Below are positions 53,301 through 64,000 of a stretch of DNA of 64,000 nt, piece by piece; within the stretch, counting starts at the first letter, position 1, and every line of letters begins with the position of its first letter. The position numbers and the translations under genes were made by a program. Where the stretch lies: NCBI RefSeq assembly GCF_001949145.1, contig NW_019091388.1:1419733-1483732 (forward strand), given 5' to 3'. The notes under the pieces were generated by a model. That model was not told the origin of the DNA and searched no databases. It saw only the letters and a program-made list of their open reading frames with translations. This stretch comes from Acanthaster planci. Its lineage: Eukaryota; Echinodermata; Asteroidea; Valvatida; Acanthasteridae.

Positions 53301-56300
53301 AGTGTTAAAGGTCTGCACCTTAGAGTGTGGTAACATCACAATTTATGGCTTCTAACTGTAATTGTAGGGGGGGGTTGGGGATTGGACTAAGGTTAACCCA
53401 CTGAAGGGAAAGTGCCAGAGATGTTTGCAAGGACCAGGCTAATCAGATGATATGCATGCAGGGGTCCATTTCTCAGGAAAACTGTTTATCTATTAAGAAT
53501 GTACAATTAACTGCTGCAGCCTTGAGAAACTGGGTCCAACATTCCCTAAGAGGACAATTCTGAATGGGCTTGATTCAGCTCTGTGAACAGGACACAAGTG
53601 ATTCTAACATAAAATAATCACATTCTAACAATAAACACACATACAGACACTGAGTGGTCTCTCTCTAAGATCTGGATCTGATTTTCAAGACTGGGAAAAA
53701 AAAACCATAAAGGAAAACGACGGGAGAATACTCAAGCAACAAGACTGAAAGAAAGGGAGAGATAATGAGGAAGAAAGAGCAAACACGCCGTCCTGCTTTG
53801 GCCAAGCAAGCTGGGGATTGACATTCAACACTTGTATTCGATCAGCGAGAGTGAGCTACAGCCTGGCATTATGAAGGGGAATCTTTTGCCTTTTTTTTTT
53901 TTAAAGGTCTCAGAACGTTACGTTCTTGCTTCCCAGATTGAGTTTCCTGAACGCTGCACGGACCCTGCTATGCTACACCTGCTATGTGCTGCCTGGACTT
54001 TTTTCTCTTCTCCTCCCCCCCCCCTTCGCTTTGCAATCTTTCCCGTAATGACTCCAGGTTTGGCTCGGTGAGGTCAAACGCAACTTCAACGACTGACTCC
54101 TAGCAAGCCGATACAACAGCTAGAATGGCCCCCCTGTCAGATTTCGGGAGTCCTGCCATGGGTCACTTTACAGGAGCGCCACAAATTAAGATTGTGGAAC
54201 GTCAGGTCCAGACACGATTGCTTTCAAAGCACGTAGAGCTCAAATCTGATTTCCAAAAAGATGGTACTCATGCGCACGTGTAGCCGCTCCGGATATTTGC
54301 TGATACCACTGCGCATGACATCACTTTTCTCCTCGTCTTAAAACCAATTCTGGTCAATCAACCCTGGAACTGATTCATGCTGAAGACTTGTAAACTGTAA
54401 GATTTTCAAATAACTCAGTAGTACACGTATCGGAACTTATTCAAAGAAGTACTCCTCCAAACAAGTTACAGGGCCTGATCATCCCAACAGAACTTTCTCA
54501 ATTTCTCATGGACAAAAAAAAAAACCAACCCCCCCAGGTGGCTTTTGTACATAAAATAAATACATGTACATGGACTTACCATGGACCTTTTCCACAGTTA
54601 AGGTAACAGTTCTTGATCACATGCATGAATGAGAGAAATTTATATGTACCACAAATGTAGCATGGATATTTAACTGTAAACTGGGAGTAAGAGTACCAGT
54701 TACTTTGTGATAACTTGGAGTCAAAAAGCTTTACCAAGTACAAGTACAAGGTACATGTACCGGTGCTTGTCTTTTGTCAAACTTGTCAAATTAAGAGCAT
54801 TTTTCCCCTTAAGAATGCACCTAAGTGTGCAGGATTTCTCTCAGTATAGGCCTTGGTATGAGCACCGCATGTACATGAACAGGAGATTATCAAGGTCTTC
54901 GAAAACAAGGCGGCATTTTAGCAAATAATAAAAAAACCCAAATGTGTTGCACTAAAGTTTCAAAGTCATCATGCAAAACAGTTGAGGGAAAAAGATTGAC
55001 AACCATGATGGTAGTAAAAGACTGTAAGAACCCTTCACGTCAAAAGACCCTCCAGCAGTGTTCACTGTTACATTTAAGAAGCTTCAGAACCCCAACACTT
55101 GTTTCTTTCACCCTGGGGCATAGAAACTTCAAACACACTGAAGTACAGATACTGCCTGCTACTGGCAAATATTGCTTAATTACTCATCCAGAATCAACAT
55201 CTTTGCTTAAGCTAAACTGCATGTATAAACACTAGAGTCTAGGCTCTAGTCAGCCAAGACTTTCTGCAATGCATTGCCATAGCACAGACAGTGATACAAT
55301 ATACAAGACAAATGATATGCCAGTTATCATGCAAAGTATTATAGCTAGCAGACTTTGATCCTCTAACTTGCAAATTCACACAGTACAAGGAAAGCTCATA
55401 CAATGATTTCCCAAGATACAGTTTAGCCTTTCTTCTGGACATGCAGATGGATGTTGTTGTAGCCTTGTGGGATTGGCTCTCTGAATCATTGCGGGAAAAT
55501 TCACTAGAATTTAATAAGAATACTGCATGGTACACGGACATATACACAAATGAACATGCAGCCGGCAGAAAACAGAAACCACTCAATTTATAAAAAAAAA
55601 AAGACGGAGATGACTTGAATCGCCAGCATATGGGACACTCCCTACGGTGGTGTATCAAGGTCTTGGATTGGGAAGCGAGGGGCAAAATGGAAATATTTCT
55701 AAAACTGACAGTTCAAATTTTTTTTCAGCTGTAAAAGAATCCCCCCCAAAATAAAATATAACAAAGGATAGTTGGTACCACGTACATGTAGTACTGTTTT
55801 TAAAATGATGGCATTTTCAATTTCAACAAAATTTCGAGAAAATATTACAACATGGCTTGCATATGCCACCAATTCCAACACATGATGACTTCAGAGGATA
55901 AATCTTAAGTGAACATAAAATGTCAAAATCTGTCTGGCCACAACCCATGCACAGAGAGGCGACAGTAGGTGCCAACTCTCCGATTGGAAAGTCCATTTCC
56001 ACGGCTGAATAAATATCTACGCCATGTCTGTGAGTAGCTGCGACAAAGGTTCCCTCTATTAGGTATAAATGGACGGGGGGGGCTCAAATTTTGGTGCCAG
56101 AGTCCCTGTGTACACTGTCCATGTTAAGGATTTACCAGCAGTCTTTGAGCTACAATAAAAACAATCAACACAGATACTTTGCAATAAGTCCATAAATTCT
56201 TTGAATCTGGACTTGGTCACAAAAAACCCATCTGTACTGTTGGCAAACACACAGATGAGCCCTAGTTTATCATGATTGTCTACATATGGATGAGAGTGTT

Positions 56301-56767
56301 AACTTCTTTTCTTAATCTTGGTACAGTATGTCAGCGACCTCTAAAGATGGCATCTTTGCTGCAAAGGATGGAGTCAATGAACTTGTTAACTATCTTTAAA
56401 TCCCAGAGAGCTGTTTTTATCCAATCATACAAGTGCATGTATTACTGTTATTAAGGAGCACACATGCAAGTGAATATCAAAATTACTGTTTCTGATATCA
56501 TGATCAAAACATGAACAGCATAAGTCTGGGGGAAAATATTTTTGGAAAACAGCATACTGCAGAAGCAGAAAACTAAAGAAGCTTTTGCCACATTCAATAC
56601 CCATACTTTTCTATTGTAAGCATTTGCTTTAAAATGACAAAAAAAAAGGTTTATGACTACCGGTACTGTGTGCACAACTCATCTTGATAAAGTCTTTTTT
56701 TTAAACTCCACAACAATGTAGCCGTGAAAATAAATGGCACTTAAAACAACAGGTATGATTGCCTTAC

Positions 56768-56830
56768 CATACATCTCAATGACATGGCACAGATCCATGG
56801 GTATCGATGACCCTCTTCTCTGACCGATAT
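56768..56830 (-). CDS. Candidate 63-nt exon, phase 1-1
   Basis: This 63-nt stretch has a T-rich tract followed by gatactag as acceptor and gtaaggca as donor. It is phase 1 at both ends and encodes IGQRRGSSIPMDLCHVIEMY between split codons. It joins in frame to the candidates at 63041-63085 and 24879-24935 and could also join the PTB exon directly, so it could be skipped without a frameshift. The product is not recognised. The surrounding 25 kb contain no other coding-like sequence, which makes the gap to the next exon unusually long (31.8 kb). Confidence 0.42.
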
Positions 56831-59259
56831 CTAGTATCTACCCCCTTGAAAAAAAAAACTGTTCTAACAACTTGTCACCTCATCAGTGCATAAGCCCGGT
56901 CCTCAAATCCAGTATACAAGATGACAATCCCCTATGCTAGCAACGGTGACAGGCAGCTCAGTACATGGGACGGAGATTACGCTAAGAGTGTCCAGCCACA
57001 AACGCAGTATCTCGGGCATTACCGCACACCCCATAAGGCGATTCTTCACGGCTTGCTAGCTGCAGGGAGGGAGTGTATTATCGGCACACCGAGATTGCGT
57101 CCTAATCGGATGGCCGATGTTGTTATCAAGTCCCTTCCGTCATGTCCGAGGAAGTGGAGGGGGGTGGGAGGGGGAAAAAACGCAATGATTTTTTTTCCAC
57201 TGGCGAATTTGACATTTAAGATGCCTCACTAATCTGACTAACTTGCATGCAAAATGGCTCATAAAATATCCAGCACTGCTCCCCCTCTTCACTACGTACG
57301 TGTCCTGAGCATGCCCAGGGGATAAATATCCAAACAAGACAGAGCATTTTAAACATCATCTGCTACAGCAGAAGGTAGAAAGGGATTTGCCTTATTATCC
57401 CCTCTTGAAATGGGGAGTCAAATGATGGTGTACTGTGCAAAAACAGCCGGTTTAGACAAACACATCAGGATTATTTGGTGGGAGGGGGGCCCACTCCATT
57501 CTGCAAAGGCTGAATCCACAAGCCCGCCAATTACATTACGCTGGGTAATTGAACGGGAACATTATGCAAGAGAAATGCCTCTCCGGACACGCAGGTGTGC
57601 TTGGGGACCCGCGCCATCAGCACTGCCCTTAAAGACAAGGGGGGGGGAACCCTTGACACAGCAGGCAGATGTTTACAGTCTGTCCCCCAAATCAACATCT
57701 TCTTGTGGGAAGGCGGATCGAGCTATTTGAAATTACTGGTGGAAAATATTTTGATAAGGAGGACTCGTTAAACAAATACGGCAACTCACACTGAACAATG
57801 ACCCTAATGCAGAAGAGCACTGAAGATTTTTGTGTGTAAATATTGAACATTCAACACGAGTTCAACAGTGAAGATATTTCATAGAAGAGACATATGCTTC
57901 CTTTAAGGGAGCAAGTACATGTATTGTACATGTAACTTTATGTACCGAGCTGTGGTTAAAATTGCTGCCACTTAACATGCCTAACTGGAATGATCATTCA
58001 AACTCCAGTGCGGGACAGAGCCAATGTCAGGCAGTTTGACAAATCACCCTCTCATAAGCGCTATAACGGTTACAAATTGTAAGCAATCTGTTCGGTGCGT
58101 AGCTGCCAGGTAAACAGCGGGCAAATAATTAACTCCTGTACTAATGTAAAATAGAGGTTGGCTTCTGTTAATTGCTTGGCCTTTACAAAGCAGTGGAGAC
58201 ATTTCACTGATGGACTGCATCCGTTCCTTTGTAAAAAAGAAACACTGATATTTTTTTTTCAAAGACGCTGTCTCTATTTTTGTTGTTGGATCATCCCTAC
58301 TACTTATAGTGCCAAACATCTCAGACATCTAGACTAAAATCACTGAATTCCTTTGTAACAGGAATGGATGAAAAACAGTGATTTACCCTTCTGACATTGA
58401 GTCATCTACAGTTTAAATGTCAGATGACAACTTAAGCAGCCCCTTGGTTTTACTGTTCTTGTCCATTCCATTTTACTTTGATTTTATTCAATTCATTTCC
58501 ATTCCTTTCAGTCTCTTGTTCACACACTTTTAAATCTTTCTTACCTTTAAAAGAAATTGTTTTGTTTTAATTTACCTTTGCTCTTAAAGCAATCTTCAAG
58601 TCATTGTGGTAATTCAGACTTGTGTTGTGAAGGTTGGAAATAATAACTATTGAATTAAATTGATTTGTAGAGTCCCTATACATTTAGAATGTTATTTTTT
58701 TAATTTCCTACAAGCGGTACTACATTTTCATAGTAGTGGTGACATCTACAATACAATGTATGTAGACTGCCATAAATCAGAAACTGTGACTGATTAAACG
58801 CTGCATACCTGTATGGTCCAATCAAAACCACACGGTTTAGAAATGTGAGCAATCAGTATTAAAGGGTAAGGAGGTAGAAATGAGCGGCACCTGGGATGAG
58901 GCTAGGTGAACTGAATGCATTCCGTAAACACAACAGGAGACATCATGAGGAAGTTATGGAGCAGCTGGGGTGCAGAAAGGAAACTTCTGTTACCCAGCAA
59001 ACATGGGGGGGTGCTCTGTGTAAGCGACATTACGCCAGGCTCACGGATTTCAGAGAATGACAAGGGAGTGCAATATCAAAACGGCAGACTGAGTGGTGCC
59101 TGCGTGTAAAGTGCACTGGATTGGCTCAGGACGGGGTTCACTGGTCGTCCACTGCAGACAATCTCAATTATGCAGTGCATGTATCAGAAGAGTGAATGGG
59201 TGACCCGAGTCCTCATATCAGTTTCTGTTTGTATCTCATATTTACATGTAGTATATTTC

Positions 59260-59365
59260 TTCTTATTGTGGCCCAGGGCCCCAGGAGAACAGTTCACTGA
59301 TGAATGATGGAGCTCCTCTGGTAAAATAACATGAAATAAATCAAAATCAATCACTCAATCCAATG
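59260..59365 (+). repeat. Possible 3' end of a non-LTR retroelement
   Basis: GAGCTCCTCTGGTAAAATAA, then AATAAATCAAAATCAATC. The CTGGTAAAATAAA-plus-tandem-tail pattern resembles the 3' ends of L2/CR1-type LINEs and their SINEs (recollection). No body is recognised, so this is a weak call. Confidence 0.3.
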
Positions 59366-62300
59366 ATCAGAATACAGTGATGTTGATAAATTAGGAAACA
59401 AATGCATTTTAAAGGACATCCAATTTCAATTCTGAAGCAGAAATTTGTCCAGGCGGACTACAAGTATGTCTTTCTACACATCATAGGGAATAAAACATTA
59501 TATACTTTTGGGGAGCAAGCATGCTGCTATCCAGGGACGGAATGTACATGTATCAAAGTCTGCCATCTGGCAAGGCAGGTCTGATGCTGAATTAAATACT
59601 CATCAATCATGGCGCATCTACAACATATACGGGTACGTGTGTGAAAGCAGCATGCAATGGAAGGCCTTCCAAACGTGCTGAGGATATTCGCACTGCATTA
59701 AGAAACTAAGGGTTTCTCCTTGGACTGGATTTTCTTTTATAGTAGAGAGAAACAGTAGATTCAATCTGCAGACTTCCAAATTGCACATTTCATGTAATTA
59801 CAGGTGTATCTTGATTACCCTCCAATCAAATTTTTAAAAAAGGATTCTATTCCATTTTTCCTCCTTAAAAGGCGCAGCTGCTCTCTTTCAGTTTTTTTTA
59901 CAAAAGCGAATTTTCCAAGACGGCGGTTGGATTTTCCGAACACTTTTGCTCATGCTTTTGTGTGTGACGAAAAAGAACTTTCACCCATTTGGCATTTTAA
60001 ACTTGCATTTATGTATATGTTGTAACAAATAAAGTCAAACTATGCTGAAAATTTAACCATACACCCCCAAAAAGCAAAGGAAAAACTGAAAGGGGGACAG
60101 ACATGGAACAAAGGAAGCACAGAGGAAGAGGAAATTTTTTAATCAGCCTTGCAGTCCTGAATCAATATAATTCTTTACATACCGTAGTTTTTTTTTTAAG
60201 GCATCGAAAGGGCTAGAAATGGGTTCTTTTTACACTGTGTATATGAGATCGCAAAACAGTATGTTAACGTTCTCATGAAGACCGTTTAGAGCAGAGAAAG
60301 CTCAACATAAATGAGAGCAGCACGGTGTTCAGATACCAGACATTTCTCAACACTGCATGCCTGATTGCCTCAATTCTTATTTCCTACAAAAAAAAGCAAG
60401 AAAAGATGTTGTGTAATTCCAAGCGATATTTGTCCATGGCTGGCAGCTGCCAAAACAAGGCAGTGGCTTCCCTCTGCACTGTCTAAGTAAACAACAGACA
60501 TGGAGCCCCCAACCTCTCCTGCCTCATTAGCTAAAAGCTTACTCAATACTTCCCTCTTTGAACATGAGTATCGTCAGGGACTGACTACAGTAAAAGCCAT
60601 CAGTCAGTCTTAATTACTACTTGCCGGTCTACAGAGAGGAAACAAATACCGATCGCTGACAAAAGAAAGATACTGCAGTTGATAAGTTATGAATGGTGAT
60701 GGTGTAGTTATTTAACGGTCATTTCCAGGTGTGATGGATTGGACATACTGATGTGGTGCGGACAGTAAATGTCCGTGAGGGGATCCTACATGTTATCTCT
60801 GATAGTCTCGTGAACAATATCACATATCATCTGGTTCTGTGGACAGCTGGGCTGAGGTAGGGTAGGATGTACAACAGATGTGCAGTGTTGTGTGCATTCT
60901 ATGAAGACTGGGCAATTTCACACATTCTGGCTTTGACTCCAGCTCAGGAGGTTGCAGTGTGGAGTCCCTAGGCAAGATATATTGTCACTAATTGCTTCCC
61001 TCCAGCTTGTTAAATGATTGCACCTACACTGTACTAGATCTATATGTTCCCCAAGGAGCTGCAACTGCCTACAGTGCGCTTTAACCCTAATCAGGCCAAA
61101 TCCATCAAGTGCCTATGTTATTTTTTATTATAAACCTTAAGGATTAGGGTTGAAATCCCTTCGATTTTGGCACCAACAACACTGTAGAAATGCTACCATT
61201 ACAGCATGCTAGGAAGCACCCAACACCAAGATTATCCCGGAGCCATCTGACAAGGTTAGAAGCTCCAATAGTCACAACAAGCACTTTCAGAACCCAAGCA
61301 GTAGGCAAAATATTCTCGACTAGAACCACAAAGTATGCATCATCACGATGCATGCATGTTCATGTAGGCAGTGCAACTGGCCTGCTGAAAAGTCATAACC
61401 ACAACTTGGGATAAAGTACCAAAAGAAAAGCACTTGAGATAAAAGTAATTCATTGAAGTCTTTGTGAAGCTAGACGCACCTTTTGGGGCAATGAGATACA
61501 GCATGTACAATCACCATGAAAAACCAATGGCCACAGCAATGAAATCTGCTTCACATTTCTAGCTAGTTCACACAGGGCTTTTTATACATTGCATGGGTTC
61601 CTGATTTTGAGTTGATTCCAAGGTACCGGCACATGTACATGTGCATCTAGAGACATGTATACTGGAAATATGGCTACTATGTACAAATTTACGAACAGTC
61701 CAAAGGAGCAACCACTGCAACCGCATTTTCACTGCAGCAAAGCTGTGGTGAGCTGACGATTCATTCATCTCAGTGGGAAATGGCATGGTGGATATCTCTC
61801 CAAGGCGGGACACCATACAGACTTCACAGATGTATAAGCATGGGTATTTCACATTTTACTGCCCAGCAAAAGCATCCTATCAGGCTGACAAAACGTCCCT
61901 GTACTAGTTTGCACAGGCAACTGTGGCATGAAGCAGGCATGATTTTCATTTGAATGTGCACAAACTCGTAGGGTTTCAGTATTGACTCCTGATGCAAGGC
62001 AACAAAGACATATACCAAACCCAACCTTTCTCTTTGTCATTTTTTGCATGCCGTCATACTGGTCCCAGGTGAATTCCATTAGTCTGATTACAGCTCAAAA
62101 TCTCTCATGCAGAGAGTCTGAGAACAGTCACCCTGTTATTCTCCATTCGACCTTTGACACGGGTCAAGACAAATGCATGATTAGGCACTACACTCCCCTT
62201 GTACTTGTACATGTTTTTATGAATCAAGGCCAATCAGATTCAAGGGAAGGCAGTGTTTGCAAGGTGCATATCAACCAATACAATGTCAGAGTCATTGAAG

Positions 62301-62388
62301 GTGTTGCCTACCATCTCTGTGGTACGAGGACGTACGGGCCTTCAGCGTCAGTTTCCTTAGGGTCACAAACTCCCGATGATTAATGTGC

Positions 62389-62421
62389 ATACATGTACAT
62401 GTAAATGTATACATGTATGTA
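62389..62421. repeat. TACATGTA-rich tract
   Basis: GCATACATGTACATGTAAAT followed by TATACATGTATGTAT, an imperfect array of ATGTAC units with dyad symmetry. Confidence 0.8.
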
Positions 62422-63040
62422 TCTGGACTATACCTGACTTCATCCAACAACACTATTATAAAGTGTGACAAGATCGATACAAAAAGTAATCAATTAAAAA
62501 AGTAATCAAATCAGTAAATCAAATTACATAACAGGCTAAAACCAATTACAAATACATGTATGAGTAAACAGCATGTATACACCAGTACCCACTAGGTTAT
62601 ATTCAATTCTGAAGTTTGATGGTTCGTTGTTATATGAAGAGACATTTTACACATGACATCCATTCAACAGCCTTTTATCGTATTTCAAAAAAAAAAAAAA
62701 TTATAGTTCCACCGACAATTCACAACATTAATGAGACAAATTGTTACATTGTCTTTATCCAGATGATTTCAAGGAAAATCCACATCTATGTTTATACAAG
62801 GCTATATTCTTTAATACTAAAGTACATGTAGGTTGGTTGGAAACTTGGCGACTAGCACAAGTACTGCAATGAATCATCCATTATAATCTTTTCTGGAACC
62901 AGACTCTCACGCACAACTCACACACAGATAATGACGGACAAAAGAACAAACCGGGCCCTGGTTGACACAGCTGTCCATTTGCTGTCCCATTCCCACGTAG
63001 ATTTCGACTTACTGTCTCCCGCACGTCAAATTCAACTTAC

Positions 63041-63085
63041 CGTCTATGGTAATCCGGTAATCGTAGTCTAGAAGCAACGTCGGAC
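63041..63085 (-). CDS. Candidate 45-nt exon, phase 1-1
   Basis: The donor is a consensus gtaagttg and the acceptor ends ggtacgcag. The exon is phase 1 at both ends and encodes PTLLLDYDYRITID between split codons. An alternative acceptor eight bases further upstream (ccatgattag, exon to 63093) would change the entry phase and not fit the exon at 63869. The polypyrimidine tract is weak at both. It joins in frame to 63869 upstream (G|GT gives Gly) and to 56768-56830 downstream (G|AT gives Asp). The protein is not recognised. The call rests on the perfect donor and phase agreement. Confidence 0.42.
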
Positions 63086-63868
63086 CTGCGTACCTAATCA
63101 TGGCAACATCAGCATGCACTTTTTTGGGGGGCAGGAGAAATCACAACCCTTTTTCAGTATTAACTCCACATCTTTGGATAAGGCCTGGGAAACGATAGCA
63201 GTGGTGGTTTCAAATGAGCACACAATCCATCCGTGAGTGGAGACAAAGTCGGGGGTTAGTAAAATCCATGGGCCCCATGCTGTTTCAGAAAGAAAGGAAA
63301 GCCTCCAGAAAGCAGGAAGACAGTGGATTCGACAAGGGAGGGCGAAGCTCAGTTGAGAGGTTACGTGTGTACACGTGTGTGTGGAGAGTCACTTGGGTCA
63401 TGAGGGAGCAGCAATGTGCGCATGGAAGCTGAGCGATGCCAGAGAGAGCACTGTGGATTGGATTGCAGTGGGTTAAGTACTGTAGCCTCACACGTGCGCC
63501 ACACAGCGCCGCACAACAAAGTGGGCATTACGCATGTGGGCTGCGGCTGGGAGAAAAATGGGGTTAGTTGGCAGATGTCGGAGTGGCGGAAGCTGGAATT
63601 AAAAAAAAAGAAAGAAAAAAAAAGGGCCAGCTCTGTTTAACACTGTCATTGGCAGAGTGCTAGTAAGGGGGGAGGATTTTGTGAATTAGCCTTGATTTCA
63701 AGGTGGCACACTTGGCAGGCATACTCACAGCAATGTAAGGAATATGATGATGAGTGATGAAACCAAAGAGGAGAAATTTCCCCAATGATGGGGGCATTGT
63801 GAGATGGAGAAATGACATTGACATGATTTTGAGTTATAAAACAAAAAATTATCGGTGTGGGTACTCAC
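63086..63868. other. Candidate intron, 783 bp
   Basis: Non-coding sequence between the candidate exons at 63041-63085 and 63869. It includes an A-rich run near 63600-63622. No other feature is seen. Confidence 0.5.
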
Positions 63869-63899
63869 CAGCGGTGCGCAAATCCATGCAAGCGGGCAT
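63869..63899 (-). CDS. Candidate first or partial exon, open to the window edge
   Basis: The stretch ends in a strong gtgagtac donor in phase 1. From the ATG at 63899 it reads MPACMDLRTA plus one base. The same frame stays open upstream to the window end, including another in-frame ATG around 63944, so the exon may be longer, and its true start cannot be fixed here. There is no AG acceptor between a pyrimidine-rich run (about 63905-63935) and the ATG, which favours either a first exon or an exon starting beyond 64000. It joins in frame with 63041-63085. The product is not recognised. Confidence 0.38.
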
Positions 63900-64000
63900 T
63901 TCACAAAACAAGGAGGAAAAAGGGTAAAACAAGTGAGCGTTTCATTGAGAATCCATGCACTTTTTTAGAGATGTTTTTCGGGGTGTTAGAGGTGAACACA

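Larger units (their letters stand above)
24936..56767. other. 31.8 kb without recognised protein-coding sequence
   Basis: Long non-coding stretch, presumably intronic if the candidate exons on both sides are real. It contains the SINE pair, the 0.9-kb TIR element pair, an AT-rich block and microsatellites listed separately. No reading frame shows similarity to a protein I know. The stretches 34.4-35.3 kb, 35.7-35.9 kb and 42.4-42.9 kb are less simple in composition than the rest and may include conserved regulatory DNA, which cannot be tested here. Confidence 0.6.
56831..63040. other. 6.2 kb without recognised gene
   Basis: Non-coding sequence between two candidate exons. It holds a possible retroelement end at 59260-59365 and a TACATGTA tract at 62389-62421. 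A G-rich run lies at 57156-57175. Nothing else is supported. Confidence 0.6.

Noticed and set aside
57156-57175. G-rich run as a possible G-quadruplex
   Set aside because: The G tracts run together without clear loops and nothing nearby gives it a role.

Overview
This window is intronic-scale DNA of an animal, read mostly on the minus strand. It holds the 3' half of one recognisable gene: the single invertebrate-type orthologue of APBA/Mint/X11 (LIN-10), a neuronal adaptor with a PTB domain and two C-terminal PDZ domains. Six exons between 366 and 18131 are clear from protein similarity, canonical splice sites and fully consistent phases. Joined, they give 312 residues covering the whole PTB domain, PDZ1 and the start of PDZ2. 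The last part of PDZ2, the stop codon and the 3' UTR lie to the left of position 1, outside the window.

The organism looks like a marine invertebrate. The gene has large introns (0.8 to over 6 kb, possibly 32 kb). The PTB domain lacks the 11-residue insert of vertebrate APBA1, as I recall for the fly protein. The DNA is AT-leaning, with many TACATGTA palindromes and dispersed MITEs and SINEs. I cannot name the species; echinoderm, hemichordate, cephalochordate or mollusc all remain possible.

Upstream of the PTB domain (18.1-64 kb) there is no long coding sequence. I find a chain of four short minus-strand candidate exons at 24879-24935, 56768-56830, 63041-63085 and 63869-63899 or beyond. All have GTAAGT/GTAAGG/GTGAGT donors, the three internal ones have AG acceptors, and every junction is phase 1, matching the phase-1 entry of the first PTB exon. 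They may encode the N-terminal lead-in of this APBA protein or belong to an upstream gene. I do not recognise their product, so they are candidates only.

The remaining DNA is intronic. It contains a 1.43-kb Tc1/mariner-type element with TA target duplication (4054-5484), a palindrome-rich GAGTC/GACTC MITE (14434-14837), a degenerate CAGC/CCAA satellite abutting the donor of the first PTB exon (17490-17964), two copies of a 0.9-kb element with terminal inverted repeats (38888-39788 and 49480-50369), two copies of a tRNA-derived SINE (36083-36430 and 47273-47630), a partial GGGTACCC-type repeat (161-226), short tandem repeats and a perfect hairpin. No tRNA gene, rRNA, CRISPR, operon or prokaryotic signal is seen.
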